Positions 52,831 to 62,883 of a DNA stretch of 64,000 bases are shown piece by piece; the first letter of the stretch is position 1, and each line of letters opens with the position of its first letter. The DNA lies in NCBI GenBank assembly GCA_030374805.1, contig JARGSG010000135.1, positions 1 to 64,000 of the forward strand, written 5' to 3'. This DNA comes from Gracilaria gracilis. Taxonomy: Eukaryota; Rhodophyta; Florideophyceae; Gracilariales; Gracilariaceae. The notes below the pieces were generated by a model, which made no database searches, was not told the DNA's origin, and worked only from the letters and a program-made list of their open reading frames with translations. The translations under genes were made by a program, and so were the position numbers.

Positions 52831-53844
52831 TTGCGCAACGCCAGATTGATGATCTCGGTTGATGCCTTCGGTACGTGTCGTATGGCTGCGTTAAGTTTTT
52901 GTTAGCACGTTAACGTGTTCGAACGTTTCGCGAGGTGCGCTTCTGACAGCCGTCGCGCGGAAGCTCCACGCACGCAAGGCGCGGGAGTTAAACCTTTGAA
53001 TTTGAAACTGGGTTTCAGTTCTTCAGTTCAGGATTGTAGGCTCTTATGCACGGCCCTGGGCGTCTGCCAGAGCCTTAAGAACTATCCCTCATACCCTTGT
53101 ACATGGTACCGTTGTACCTTTACATGTAGTTCGCGAGAAGATTGCGTCCTTCATTGAGACGTTCTTGGTTCATATTTACACATAGCCTCGCCTGGAGCAC
53201 TGCCTCACAACCTAATCTGTCAGTTCTCGTTCGATTATGTGCTCTCTAACCCGCCCAGGAAACTTGCGTTGAGTGAGCGCCTGTGCTCGATAGCGCGCCA
53301 GCAGATCGGCGAGCGGCTCTTCACTGGGCTCACTGTCATTCTGAGCCGGACGATTTGCCTTTCGAGTGCGCTTCGCAGAGCGAGTAGGAACATCCAGACA
53401 GACAAGCCGTCGCACAACAAGTTTCGACACCACCCGACACGTACTAGAAGTACTTCATCTGAGCAGGTTGGCGTTACTCAGCTCAGCGTGCGCGGCGGGT
53501 GTCACCACCGCGTTGGGGGCACGTGATGATCATCAGATGACATGATTGGCCGTGCAATTTGAAATTCAAACTACAAGGCTCCAAAGGGTAAGAAGACAAG
53601 CAACAATGTGCGCCTGCCAAGCGAATTCGACCAGAGGTTGCGGGAGTCGTCTGCACGCCAGAAAAAGCACGCACCCGCACGCGCTCTCTCGCCTAGCCCC
53701 GCGGCACCTGCACATCGTCACAAACAGTTGTGATCGCTCCGATACCGCAGCCTTGTGCATTGGGGCGCGTAGCGTGCCACTCCGTCCGTGTCCATCGTCA
53801 CTGAAGCCTAATACGTCAACAAGCTGAGGTTCATCACCTCAAAA

Positions 53845-54335
53845 GCCTACCACGGCTATAAAGTGAGGTCCATCGCGACATAAGCCCACCAAGGCTATAA
53901 AATGAGGTCCATCTGGGCATGAGCCTACCACGGCTATAAAGTGAGGTCCATCGCGACATAAGCCCACCAAGGCTATAAACTGAGGTCCATCGGAGCATGA
54001 GCCTACCACGGCTATAAAGTGAGGTCCATCGCGACATAAGCCCACTAATGATATAATCTGAGGCCTATCTGGGCATAAGCCTACCGCGGCTATAAAGTGA
54101 GGTCCATCGCGACATAGCCCACCAAGGCTATAAACTGAGGTCTATCTAGGCATGAGCCTACCACGGCTATAAAGTGAGGTCCATCGCGACATAAGCCTAC
54201 TAATGATATAATCTGAGGCCTATCTGGGCATAAGCCTACCACGGCTATAAAGTGAGGTCCATCGCTACATAGCCCACCAAGGCTATAAACTGAGGTCTAT
54301 CTGGGCATGAACCAAGCCTACCACGGCTATAAAAT
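53845..54335. repeat. Expanded 78-bp tandem array
   Basis: About six copies, with GCCTACC starts at 53845, 53923, 54001, 54079, 54156, 54234 and 54316. Each is two ~39-bp halves: CACGGCTATAAAGTGAGGTC and CAAGGCTATAAACTGAGGTC. The period is 26 codons, which keeps frames open by arithmetic, so I do not call these coding. The left arm has about two units. TATAAA occurs in every half-unit. Confidence 0.9.
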
Positions 54336-54345
54336 GGGAACTCTC

Positions 54346-55568
54346 TCATCCAGCAAACACACACACCCTCGCACACAGAAGCAAGCCGCCCCGTAGTCGA
54401 TCGAGACGGCTCTCCAACTCAGAGCGCATTGCACCCGCTTCCGGCAACACACGTTCCGAATCTTCGCGTGCAGTTTCAGCCGCATTCTTATCACGCTCAA
54501 GACTGGATATCATCTTTTCAATGTCCACCCTTGTGCTTTCCCCTTTCTCGCCATCCGCACCGTTCAACAGAAATTGCGCCTCCTCAATGATGGAAGGATC
54601 CAATCCGAGTCGCTCCGCAATGGCCAGAGCATTTGACCGACCCGGTATCCCCCAGATCATCCGGTATGTCGGCACCATATTGACATCATCGAACTCCACG
54701 CTGGCATTCTCGAAGAAACGGGCGGAGCTGTCCTTTGAGTATTTCAAAGTCTTAAGCTCACCGTGATGCGTGGTAGCAAAAGTTAGTGCAGCTCGATTCC
54801 TGACTGCCAGATGTCTAAGAATGGACATTCCCGGCGCAGCCCCTTCAGTCGGATCCTGTTGATGCACAAAACATAGTGGTACACAAGTCAAGAGTTAGTC
54901 ACGGGAAGCCTTATCAAACAGCATATCAGCCTTGGCTTACGCCAAAGAGGTGGTACGTACCGTTCCAGATCCAATCTCGTCCAACAAAACTAACAGCTGC
55001 CGTGTGCCAGCGGCCAGAATGCGCTTGATTCTCTCAACATGTCCCGAGAACGTGGACAAAGACTGTACGAGAGATTGATCGTCGCCAATGTCCGCAAGCA
55101 CGTTATCGAAGTATGGAATGGGCGTACACAGCTGAACATCATCGTCACCACCCTCTGCAACACCTGGTAAAAACATATCTGCCTTTGCCATGAGCACTGA
55201 CACTCCAAGAGTCTTCAGTGCCAGCGTCTTTCCACCGGTGTTTGGTCCAGTGACACAGACGCAGCGAACACCGTCGGAAAGCTGGTACTTTGAGGGGACA
55301 ACCTCCCGCTTCCAAAGCGGTTGTTCACTTTGTGCGGTTTGTGAGGAAAGGTTTTCTGGCTCTGTAGACTGAGTGCGCGTCTTGGCGCTCCACGAAAGCA
55401 ATGGATGTCGCACGCCCAAAGGCGCAGGGGTTTGGTATTGTCAAACTGCACATCGACAGCACCGAGTTGATGTGAAGCGGTGGCTTTGGCGACGGCGACA
55501 TCCAGCTCGCAGATTACGTCACACAGGTGCGCTACATCGTGGCGCAAGGGAGCAACCAAGTCACTCAC
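54346..55568 (-). pseudogene. MutS2 ATPase-domain fragment with one intron
   Basis: MutS2 proteins suppress recombination or rescue ribosomes; eukaryotic copies are usually plastid-derived. The N-terminal frame (55568 onward) matches the lever region (ICELDVAVAKA). A single-base frame change near 55430 precedes GVRHPLLSW and the Walker A VTGPNTGGKTLALKTLG. Walker B is LLVLLDEIGSGT. A GT-AG intron follows at 54856-54960 (GTACGT...AACAG, 105 nt, phase 0). Exon 2 continues DPTEGAAPGMSILRHLAVR, TFATTHHGELKTLKYSKD, PTYRMIWGIPGRSNALAIAE. The coiled coil and Smr nuclease domain are missing, and the frame ends at 54346, right at the inverted-repeat arm. The N-terminal core is also missing upstream of 55568. 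Confidence 0.8.
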
Positions 55569-55679
55569 AGCCCGGTACCGTTGTATACGTCATGTGATGC
55601 ATGTTTGTTAAGGGCGGAGAATCCTGAGTTGAAAATGACTGTAAGGCGTGATTCCAGATGTACGAAATCTTGCCACAAA

Positions 55680-55940
55680 GCTGTAGTAACGCCACTCTGG
55701 GGCTGTGCGAACGCCGCCATAAGGCCGTGCGAACGCCGCCATAAGGCTGTGCGAACGCCGCCATAAGGCTGTGCGAACGCCGCCATAAGGCTGTGCGAAC
55801 GCCGCTCTTGAGCTGTGCGAACGCCGCCTAAAGGCTGTGCTAACGCCGCTCTAGAGCTGTGCGAACGCCGCCTCAAGGCTGCGCGAACGCCGCACCAGAG
55901 CGTTGAGAACGCTGCTTTAAGGCTGTGCGAACGCCCCCAA
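55680..55940. repeat. 22-bp tandem array
   Basis: About eleven units of a 22-bp repeat, consensus CTGTGCGAACGCCGCCATAAGG, diverging toward the right end (CTCTTGAG, CTCTAGAG, CTCAAGG variants). It lies where the missing N-terminal part of MutS2 would be expected. Confidence 0.9.
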
Positions 55941-57165
55941 GGCGCTTGTCTGGCTGAGGGGCGCCTTGTATACATTCTAGAAAGCAAACACGGAGTGTGT
56001 GCGTGTGTGTGTCTCTTTTTGGGCGCAGCTATGAGCATACCGCGCCCAGATGTAACTCCTTTCCCGCCCTGCATGCTTTAGTTCTTCCCGACTTGACTGG
56101 TGGCCGCCATTGCTTGGGCGTGGCGCTTTAAACAAGATTAATGTCCAGACAAACTCCATGCTAGCTCATGACACGCGTGATATTCCATCGTCGCCCCTTC
56201 CTCGTTTGCATCGCGTCTACGCCTTTTTCTATTCTTAGGTTATCATCTGCGTCGATGTACGTACCCATTTCGAATATGCAACAGTGCGAATCGATTCCAA
56301 CGCCTGCTCGGCCGCCTAGAAAGGCTTGTCAGGCACTATGTGACAAGTTTTGGGCGGTGAAGAGGAGAAACGATCAAGTAGAGAGCATGCGACGACGCAA
56401 TACGGACGAGGTAGGCTACGAACACGCTGTGCGCAACATCGGCATTGGTGATGTGTCGTTGACGAAGCTAGTCAGATGGTGTCGTCTTGCGCGCTGAGGC
56501 CAAGAGAGGCCATCTGCTCTCACGCCTCACGATCCCATCACTGCAATGGTCCACCAAGCTGAAGGCCTCTACTCTGCTGTTTGACCATGTTCGAGTGCTC
56601 ACGCATGGTACCCATGGCATGAGCGCTATGTGAAAGCTGCGTGAACGGTGGGAAACACCGGAAGTAAAATTTGTCTTGACGTTGCACGCACATGAAAGCA
56701 AGCAGCTTGTATGTTGTTGGTTCTGATGTGATCAAGTTGCCGAAGCCGTTTGTTAGTGCTGCTTTTGCACGTGGTGGGCGTAAGTGGCGCAAAAGTTACG
56801 CATCGATCTGCCAGGGCGAGCCAGCGCCGCCCGGTATGGCGTTTTGCGCCGACGCGCGTCGGCGCTACATGCTCGTAAACAATGACCGTCGTGGTAAGCC
56901 AACGGCTCCTGCGACGGCCGCTGTCTTTTTCAGTGAATAATGCGCAAGCTTGTAGGCAGGCGTGTCCACGTGCACGACGAGCTTGATGACACGCTGCTTG
57001 TTGGATCGCAAAGAATGCAAAGACAGTTTGCAGCACATCTCTATGAACAGTAGGTCTCCAGCTAAAATAGAGCGAGCGTAAGCGATTGCGCTGAAATTAG
57101 TCTTCGTCTACCTCGCCGAGTGGAGGCAAAGAGAAAGCACTTGAGATCTTACGGAAGGGCTGAAC
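55941..57165. other. Unrecognised ORFs, gene status unclear
   Basis: A plus frame at 56168-56497 (109 codons) ends with a charged segment: DKFWAVKRRNDQVESMRRRN then YEHAVRNIGIGDVSLTKLVR. Another at 56692-56940 (82 codons) reads YVVGSDVIKLPKPFVSAAFA. Both look protein-like but match nothing I know. A GTGTGTGCGTGTGTGTGT run lies near 55996-56013. Confidence 0.3.
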
Positions 57166-57453
57166 TTGGAAGTGGAATCTAACAGATTGGATGCAGAAAT
57201 TACGACATTCGCTGACAGAGTAGACGTTACTGAGGAATTGCGGCAATTGTTGGCTCATTTTCACATTTTTGAGCTCTCGTTTCTCGCAGCAGATGAGCCT
57301 GTGGGACATCGTCTGATCTTCCTGCTGCAAGAAATGCATCGCGAAATCACTACTCTGAGCGACAAGTGCTAAGAGTCAGCTATGAACCATCTGAGTGTAA
57401 CGATCGAAGAGGAAATCGAAAAGATCTGTGAGCAATGCGTCAACATTCGGTAG
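57166..57453 (+). pseudogene. YicC-like (DUF1732) C-terminal remnant
   Basis: YicC proteins are RNA-binding endoribonuclease-family proteins, mainly bacterial. The frame reads RVDVTEELRQLLAHFHIFEL, ADEPVGHRLIFLLQEMHREI, then a TAA at 57370-57372. It continues in frame with MNHLSVTIEEEIEKICEQCV then NIR, which fits the family end (EPVGRRLDFLLQEMNREANT...EIEKIREQVQN). The N-terminal YicC domain and a start codon are absent. Known residues such as DFLLQEMNRE are changed at a few points. Confidence 0.7.
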
Positions 57454-57456
57454 GGC

Positions 57457-57981
57457 TTAACATTTTGCGAAATTGTGCTCACGAGGTGGAGTGACGGTTG
57501 ACAGTCTCGGAGCGCATGCCAAGATGGTGATGATTATGTGCTTGCAGAACGGCTCGGCTCGGAAGGAATAAGCTTTGCAATCGCAGAAACACTCGCGCAG
57601 TTTAACGTGTTCATCAAAAGGAAGGGCACATAATTGGACATCGTTGTATGCCAAGTGGCGAAAGATGACAGTGTGGATTGCCTGCTGGGCGATGACTTGA
57701 GCCGGAACATGTCCAGCAAAAGTGAAGAATGAAACAAAGGACTGCTCAGGCTTGCCTGAGTTTTGGGCGGCGTTCCTCACGGCTAGATCGATATGGCGTA
57801 GCGCGGCGCGGGTGACATTCGGACTCTTGTTGAATAGCAGACCGATAGCTGATGTGGATGGGGGTACTTTGGATGGCGTGATGTCGTTCGAAGCTGGTTG
57901 CCTGTGAAGGGATGTTGAAGAGATGGCCCGCTGAAGTGCGGCGGTGAAGGCGTGGTGACGTACGGAGCCGTTGCTTTCCAT
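57457..57981 (-). CDS. SWIM zinc-finger protein
   Basis: 174 codons from an ATG. A C-terminal SWIM finger is clear: CFCDCKAYSFRAEPFCKHII (CxCx(n)CxH), followed by ILACAPRLSTV. The size and C-terminal position of the finger recall ZSWIM7/SWS1, which acts with RAD51 paralogues in recombination, but the N-terminal two-thirds does not clearly match. Its stop lies four bases from the end of the YicC remnant (convergent). Confidence 0.5.
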   Translation of the reverse strand: MESNGSVRHHAFTAALQRAISSTSLHRQPASNDITPSKVPPSTSAIGLLFNKSPNVTRAALRHIDLAVRNAAQNSGKPEQSFVSFFTFAGHVPAQVIAQQAIHTVIFRHLAYNDVQLCALPFDEHVKLRECFCDCKAYSFRAEPFCKHIIITILACAPRLSTVTPPREHNFAKC

Positions 57982-57983
57982 AA

Positions 57984-58307
57984 CTACGGGGCGGTATCGC
58001 CATCAACTCGCATACTGTTGAACCTTGACATCCCCTTCAGCCGTAGTTTCGTAGCTTTGCTGCTTCTGCTAGGAAAACTTCGATGACTATCCTTGTGAAC
58101 CCCAAAACTGTGTTGCGAATGTCCCGTATGGAGCGGCACCGCCAAATTCTGAGGTAAAAGGAGTCGACGATCTGCTCTTAACAAAGCCTGTAGATGACGA
58201 GGTCCGCTTCGGCCCTCCAGATATTGCATATCGTTCGTAGGCGGACAAATTAAACAAATCTCGCTCACGATGCTCCCCGAGGTTAACACCAACTCTCCTT
58301 AGTTGTC
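57984..58307 (-). other. Unrecognised minus-strand frames
   Basis: Overlapping minus frames (57984-58292 and 58087-58359) contain GEHRERDLFNLSAYERYAIS and SEFGGAAPYGTFATQF. They may be the 5' part of another gene running toward the SWIM protein. No family recognised. Confidence 0.25.
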
Positions 58308-61172
58308 TTGGTGCCCTTAGCAGTTGCAGTGACTCTTCCGCGTCAAGGATGCAACACACACACGTTCATCTTACAAGAAGATGTTCACCAGCTCTCCTCA
58401 CTGGGAATGCAGGTCAATGAAGCAAAGGTGGGGCATCGAGTTAGGGGGATGAAGGAACTGTTAGATAGGTTTGAGGAACACCTGAATCAGTTCTTCGAAT
58501 TCCTGGACAACGAAATCTCTGCAAACGTAGAAGCTTCTATTCAAGAATGCACGTACATTGCGCGTAATACAGTGCCAAAGAATCCTCCTCGACTCATATT
58601 GGACTACACGACAACCACTGCAGACGAAGGAAAACTGAGGGAAGCAATCGTAGGCGAATGTGAAGAACGGGTAGTTGCTGTTGTGGCATCTGGGAAAGGT
58701 GGAGTGGGAAAGACGGAGTGGGAAAGACGTGTGCGCTGCGCGGACTTGCGTATGACAATGAAATCAAGAGACGCATTCCGGGTGGTACCCTCTACATTCA
58801 GCTTGGCAAGGACTCGGTGCTGGGGGACATTGTGCGTGGTGTGGCAAACATCGTGGAAAGGACGGGAAACCAGAAGTTGGCGAGTGAGATTAGGGCGACG
58901 GGAACGGTACAGGAAGTGTGCGAGAAGGCCTCTGACTGGTTCCACGATCAAACGGTTCTCGTTCTGGTGGACGATATATGGCAGGTGAACCACATCGATC
59001 CCGACTTGTTGGGGGTGCTAGCAAACATGATGAAGGAAAGCAGTCGGCTGGTGTACAAGACGAGGGGCAAACGCTTTCTGGGTCAGGCGCACAATGTGAT
59101 TTGAGTTCAAAGAGAAGGAGAAGTATGGGGAATTGGCAGAGCGGATGTTGATGAAGCATGCTGGGTTTGATGATGTAGATAAGCTGGAAACAAACAACAG
59201 ATCTGCATTTAAAGCGATTTTGCATGAATGTCAGGGGCTATCACTTGCGTTTGGGATTGCTGGAGGTGCTGTGTTGAAGAAGTGTCAGCGAAAACGAGCA
59301 GATCGTGAGCAGGACGCATGGACAGATTTTCACGACGACATGGTGTGCAGTGAAGGGATTCTATTACAGTCTTCTGTTGAGCGTTACGGGTACCTGAGTC
59401 GCATGGTGGATGTCTCTCTTCAGGTTGCTGAGGTGGCTGGTGAGCATGGAAGATATGAGGAAATGTTTTGAGCTCTGTGCGTGCTTCAAAAACAACAATC
59501 TGTTCCTGTGGCAATGTTGCAGAAGCTGTGGGACTTGCAAAGTCTGGATGCGACTAAGAAGGTAGTTGAAGTTCTGAACGATGTGTCTGTGTTGCAGATG
59601 AGAGAGGAAGAGGGACAAGTTTCTGTTCAACTGTACGACTTGATTGTGGACATTGCTGTGGACAAGGCATCAAAGAAGTTTTGATAGGCAAGTTTTCTTT
59701 CAAAGGTTGGTTTTCAACTACGTTGAGGGTAGTGGAGGGGAGAATATATCCACAAGAGGGCAAGAACGCGGAGATGAAGGTGCAATGGAGTCACAAGGTG
59801 TAAGCCACACAACGCGTGATAGAGTGCAGAGGGCGCAGAGGAGATTGAGGATAAATTGGTGGGAAAGTGTGGATGATGGATACCTTCACAACAATGTGTG
59901 CCGGGTTCTTCGATGTGCTGGATACGGAGATGTGTTGGTTTGGCTGCTTTCTGAGCCACAGTGGATTACTCATCGCTTGGTAAGCGCGGGCGTGCACAAC
60001 GTAGAACGCGATCTTGAAGAGGGAAGGTTAGTTTTTGGTGGAAGGAGTGGGTGTGATTTGGATCACAAGGAACATCTGGATATGATTGGGAGGGCAGCGA
60101 GGTTGAGCTGCAGGTTTGTGAACGATAATTCTCGGGAAGTGTGGTTCCAGCTGCACGGGCGGTTATTGTGGCATGCGAGTGAGAGCAAGAGGGCGAGGAA
60201 GTTTTTTGAGAAGATGGAGCGTTGTGCTGTGAAACCGTGGGTGAAACCGTGTGGTGCAGGAATTCTGCAACGAGCGAGTTGGTGTAGCGCTTGGAATGGT
60301 GGGCTGCAATGGTGTTGTACTGTGTACATGGCTTGAGCAGGAGGAACTACATTGTGTGTCGGGAAGTTTTCGACCACTTGAAGTACTTGCTGGTATGGGA
60401 GTTACGCGGTACAGTTTGGTGACGGGATTGCACCAATCCGTTGACTTCGATGTGAACTCTAATCGATTGGATGGCAGGTTGCGAAGAGTGATATGCGCTG
60501 CGTTCATGCGTGAGAAGAAAAGCGTTGTGAGTGTTCACGAGGACAGACACATAGTTGAGTGGAACACAACAACGGGGACGGTATAGCGAGTTGTGGAGTG
60601 CACGACGGCCAGTCCAGACGCGAGCTCTGACACGACAGGCAGTGGGCTGTGGCGGTGGATGGTGGCGGTTGTAGGAGGATGTTTTGGAAGTTGGGATAGT
60701 GCAAATTCAGAGGCGCCGCCGTCATGCACATCATGCTCTCAACGTTCAGATGACGAATACTGGAGATCGGCTGCAGTGAGCGCGGATGGATCACGTACTG
60801 TGTCGGGATCGTTGGGCGGAACGGTGCGAGTGTGGGACGCGGAGAGGGGTGAGGCAGTGGGTGAGCCTCTCCGCGGTCACACTGGTGGAGTGGATTGCGT
60901 TGCAGGGAGTGTGGATGGTTCGCGCATTGTGTCGGGATCGGATGACGAAAGTGTGCGATTGTAGGACGCGGAGGGGTGAGGCATCGGGTGAGCCTCTCCA
61001 CGGTCACACTGATATCGTGGAGTGCGTTGCGGTGAGTGCGGAAGGTTCGCGCTTTGTATCGAAAGATGGAAATGGTTTAAGCATGTTGTGGGATGTGCGA
61101 AGTGGGGAATGTGTGCTCAAGTCTGACGACTCTGCAATGCCATATGCAGGAAGACGCTCGAAGGCGGTATGA
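58308..61172 (+). pseudogene. NB-ARC-WD40 (NLR/APAF1-like) protein, decayed
   Basis: STAND ATPases with an NB-ARC domain act as immune or death switches in plants and animals. In order: a helical N-terminus (MKELLDRFEEHLNQFFEFLD), the P-loop VVASGKGGVGKT (about 58685-58714), YDNEIKRRIPGGTLYIQLGK, kinase-2 VLVLVDDIWQ (about 58955-58985), CQGLSLAFGIAGG (GLPL-like, about 59230), a winged-helix/linker region with LHNNVCRVLRCAGYGDVLVW, then WD40 blades from about 60770 (SADGSRTVSGSLGGTVRVWD, GHTGGVDCVAGSVDGSRIVS, SGSDDESVRL). A 14-bp direct duplication inside the P-loop (58701-58714 / 58715-58728) shifts the frame. Further frame changes or stops occur near 59100, 59470, 59685, 60335, 60584 and 60963. 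Fewer than the usual seven blades remain. Confidence 0.8.
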
Positions 61173-61946
61173 AATGGCATGGGAACAAGGAGCGTGATGG
61201 CGTGAATATGTTGCGTCCGGTCCGTCTTTAAAGCGACATGTTGTGCATCTAGACGCAACTGATTGCGCTCACGCAACCGTTCACGGTTGCGGCGCTGTCG
61301 GAAACGCGCTCCGATCTGGTGCGCATTTGGGAGCGTTGATTGATGGCGCATTGCTTATCGCCACCATGTTGCACGACTGCGGCTCACGTTTCATCGACGG
61401 CGCACACGTGATATGGCGAGAATCTATCATACAGAATCGAAGCACGGCAGCCGATGCGAGAAACGTGACTGCACGTTGTGTGCACGGGCGCTCCCGGGCT
61501 CACCGGGCTCTGGAGTGTCAGAGGAGGGCGAAGCATGAAGTGGCGAACGGCAAGCGCGCGTGTGGATGTACCGTTGGTACGACGGTACACAGCGGTAATC
61601 AATCGTGCACGTGCGCTAATGCGCAGATACAGCGCTGGTAAAAGCTAAAGTTTTACCGCCGCAGAACGTGTCAAAAAGACGGCCGCCGCTGGCACGCTCC
61701 GCGCCTTTGCTTTGCTGCTGCTCCCCCGCAAGGTGCCCCCCCTGCGCGCAATCCGTGCACCCAGCTCTTACGCACCCGTATCCACGCCTCGCTCCCTTCC
61801 ACCCTCATATACCGTACCTTATTGCTCCGCCTCATCGTCATCCACGTCCATTCTCCATCCTTCCACTCTCCTTTGATACCCTTCTCCTTCCCTACCTCAA
61901 TAAACACCTGCTCGTTACCTCAACCCCACAACATCGCCCCACAGCC
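61173..61946. other. No gene recognised
   Basis: About 770 bp. A 132-codon plus frame (61243-61641) has no recognisable domain. The phrase CGTTGGTACGACGGTACACAGC near 61580 is a weak palindrome. A pyrimidine-rich tract (about 61700-61900) precedes the ATG of the next gene. Confidence 0.4.
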
Positions 61947-62655
61947 ATGGTTCGTCCGCTGCCGCCCGCGCATCAGATCGCACTGCTTTCACTACGCAAT
62001 TTGGCTTCGTTCCGCCGGCGTGCTAATCAACCTTCGCATCGACGCAAGCTCCCCCAATTCGCGATCTCTTCATGCATCCACACCAATCGCAGAGTCCACA
62101 CCCGTGCTACGCATTCCGCCAACGCATCTCATCACCACGCAAATCGCGGCGCAAACATATCCCATCCCAGACATTATGCGTGCGGCCAGGGAGGCAAAGT
62201 TGCAAGAGAGACTGTGTTGTAGACTGCCTGATGCTGTGTGCGGTAACGCACATCTACTACTGTTCGTTTTGTTGCAATTGGCCAATCCATGATCTTCGTT
62301 CTTTGCACCTTGGTTACGCTCGTTGTGAGCCGTTTTTCATATACCATTGTCGCTGCCCTTTGAACGGGTGAAAGATTTGCTTTATGACACGCCTGTATTC
62401 CCACTTATCGTGAAGCTACGGGAGGAGCTGTTGGAGATGTTCAATGATTGCTTTCTTGCTTTTGCAGTGAGATGTTACCCCCAGTGTTTTCCGCCGCAAG
62501 TGTGCACCTTTGAATTGTTTCAATACGCGCATTGCGTGATCGAGACGCCCGCGTTTCGAGTCGACTCGCTCACGTTGTTGGCACTGTTTGCGGACACGGC
62601 CAATCACTCACCAACTGACTCCAATGCTTGCAATGCAAAAGTGCGATACTTGTAA
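61947..62655 (+). pseudogene. SETD3/SETD4-type protein methyltransferase, N-terminal fragment
   Basis: These SET-RSB proteins methylate histidine or lysine (actin, Rubisco, histones). After ATG 61947 the frame changes within ~60 bp. Then SAGVLINLRIDASSPNSRS, TPVLRIPPTHLITTQIA, FFAPWLRSL, PLSLPFERVKDLLYDTPVFP, CTFELFQYAHCVIETPAFRV and LALFADTANHSP follow the family order up to the SET NH motif. Two TGA stops (62290 and 62332) lie in the same frame, where SSFFAPWL begins and ends. The frame then stops at 62653 just after the NH motif, so the GExxxxxYG motif and Rubisco-substrate-binding domain are missing. The 3' end overlaps the EMC8/9-like gene antisense. Confidence 0.65.
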
Positions 62656-62883
62656 TCCGTAGTGTATGGCATAACGTTGTGCCAACAGAAGCGACAGCTC
62701 GTGAAGAGGCGCAGTGAACATGGCGAGGTCGGAATGAGCGAGCGGAAGCGCCAGTTGAATGTCCACCAGTTGAGAGCTTCTCGTACCCAATAAAGCGCCG
62801 CTGACATTTGTGGGATGCCTTTGCGCGTGTAGAAGAATGGTGGCGTACGCGATGTCGCTGAGTTGATGTGGGGACTCAGTCAT
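62604..62883 (-). CDS. EMC8/9-like (ER membrane complex) N-terminal fragment
   Basis: EMC8/9 is the MPN-fold cytosolic subunit of the ER membrane protein insertase. From the internal ATG at 62883: LSDIAYATILLHAQRHPTNV, SGALLGTRSSQLVDIQLALP, LAHSDLAMFTAPLHELSLLL. These match the family start (AYxKxxLHAxKYPxxxVxGLLLG...PLFHSxLALxPMLExAL). After about 85 residues it runs into unrelated sequence (IASIGVSW) and stops. About 100 C-terminal residues are lost at the same junction that truncates the SETD3-like gene. Confidence 0.65.

Larger units (their letters stand above)
50826..54340 (-). repeat. Right arm of large inverted repeat
   Basis: Inverse copy of 21311-25242, carrying the pyrophosphatase tail, the WD40 fragment, the helical hypothetical ORF and the small basic ORF in the same order. 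It lacks about 746 bp present in the left arm: the sequence jumps from CAGGCGCTCACT directly to CAACGCAAGTTTCCTGGGCG near 53270. The outer end has an expanded 78-bp array. The truncated pyrophosphatase, complete further in at the left, marks this arm as the derived copy. Confidence 0.9.

Noticed and set aside
53834-54045. Repetitive minus-strand peptides (RWTSLYSRGRL type) in the 78-bp array
   Set aside because: A period of 26 codons keeps all frames open; a satellite-like origin explains them.
55680-55940. CRISPR-like array
   Set aside because: Units are directly adjacent with no unique spacers, in a eukaryotic genome; it is a minisatellite.
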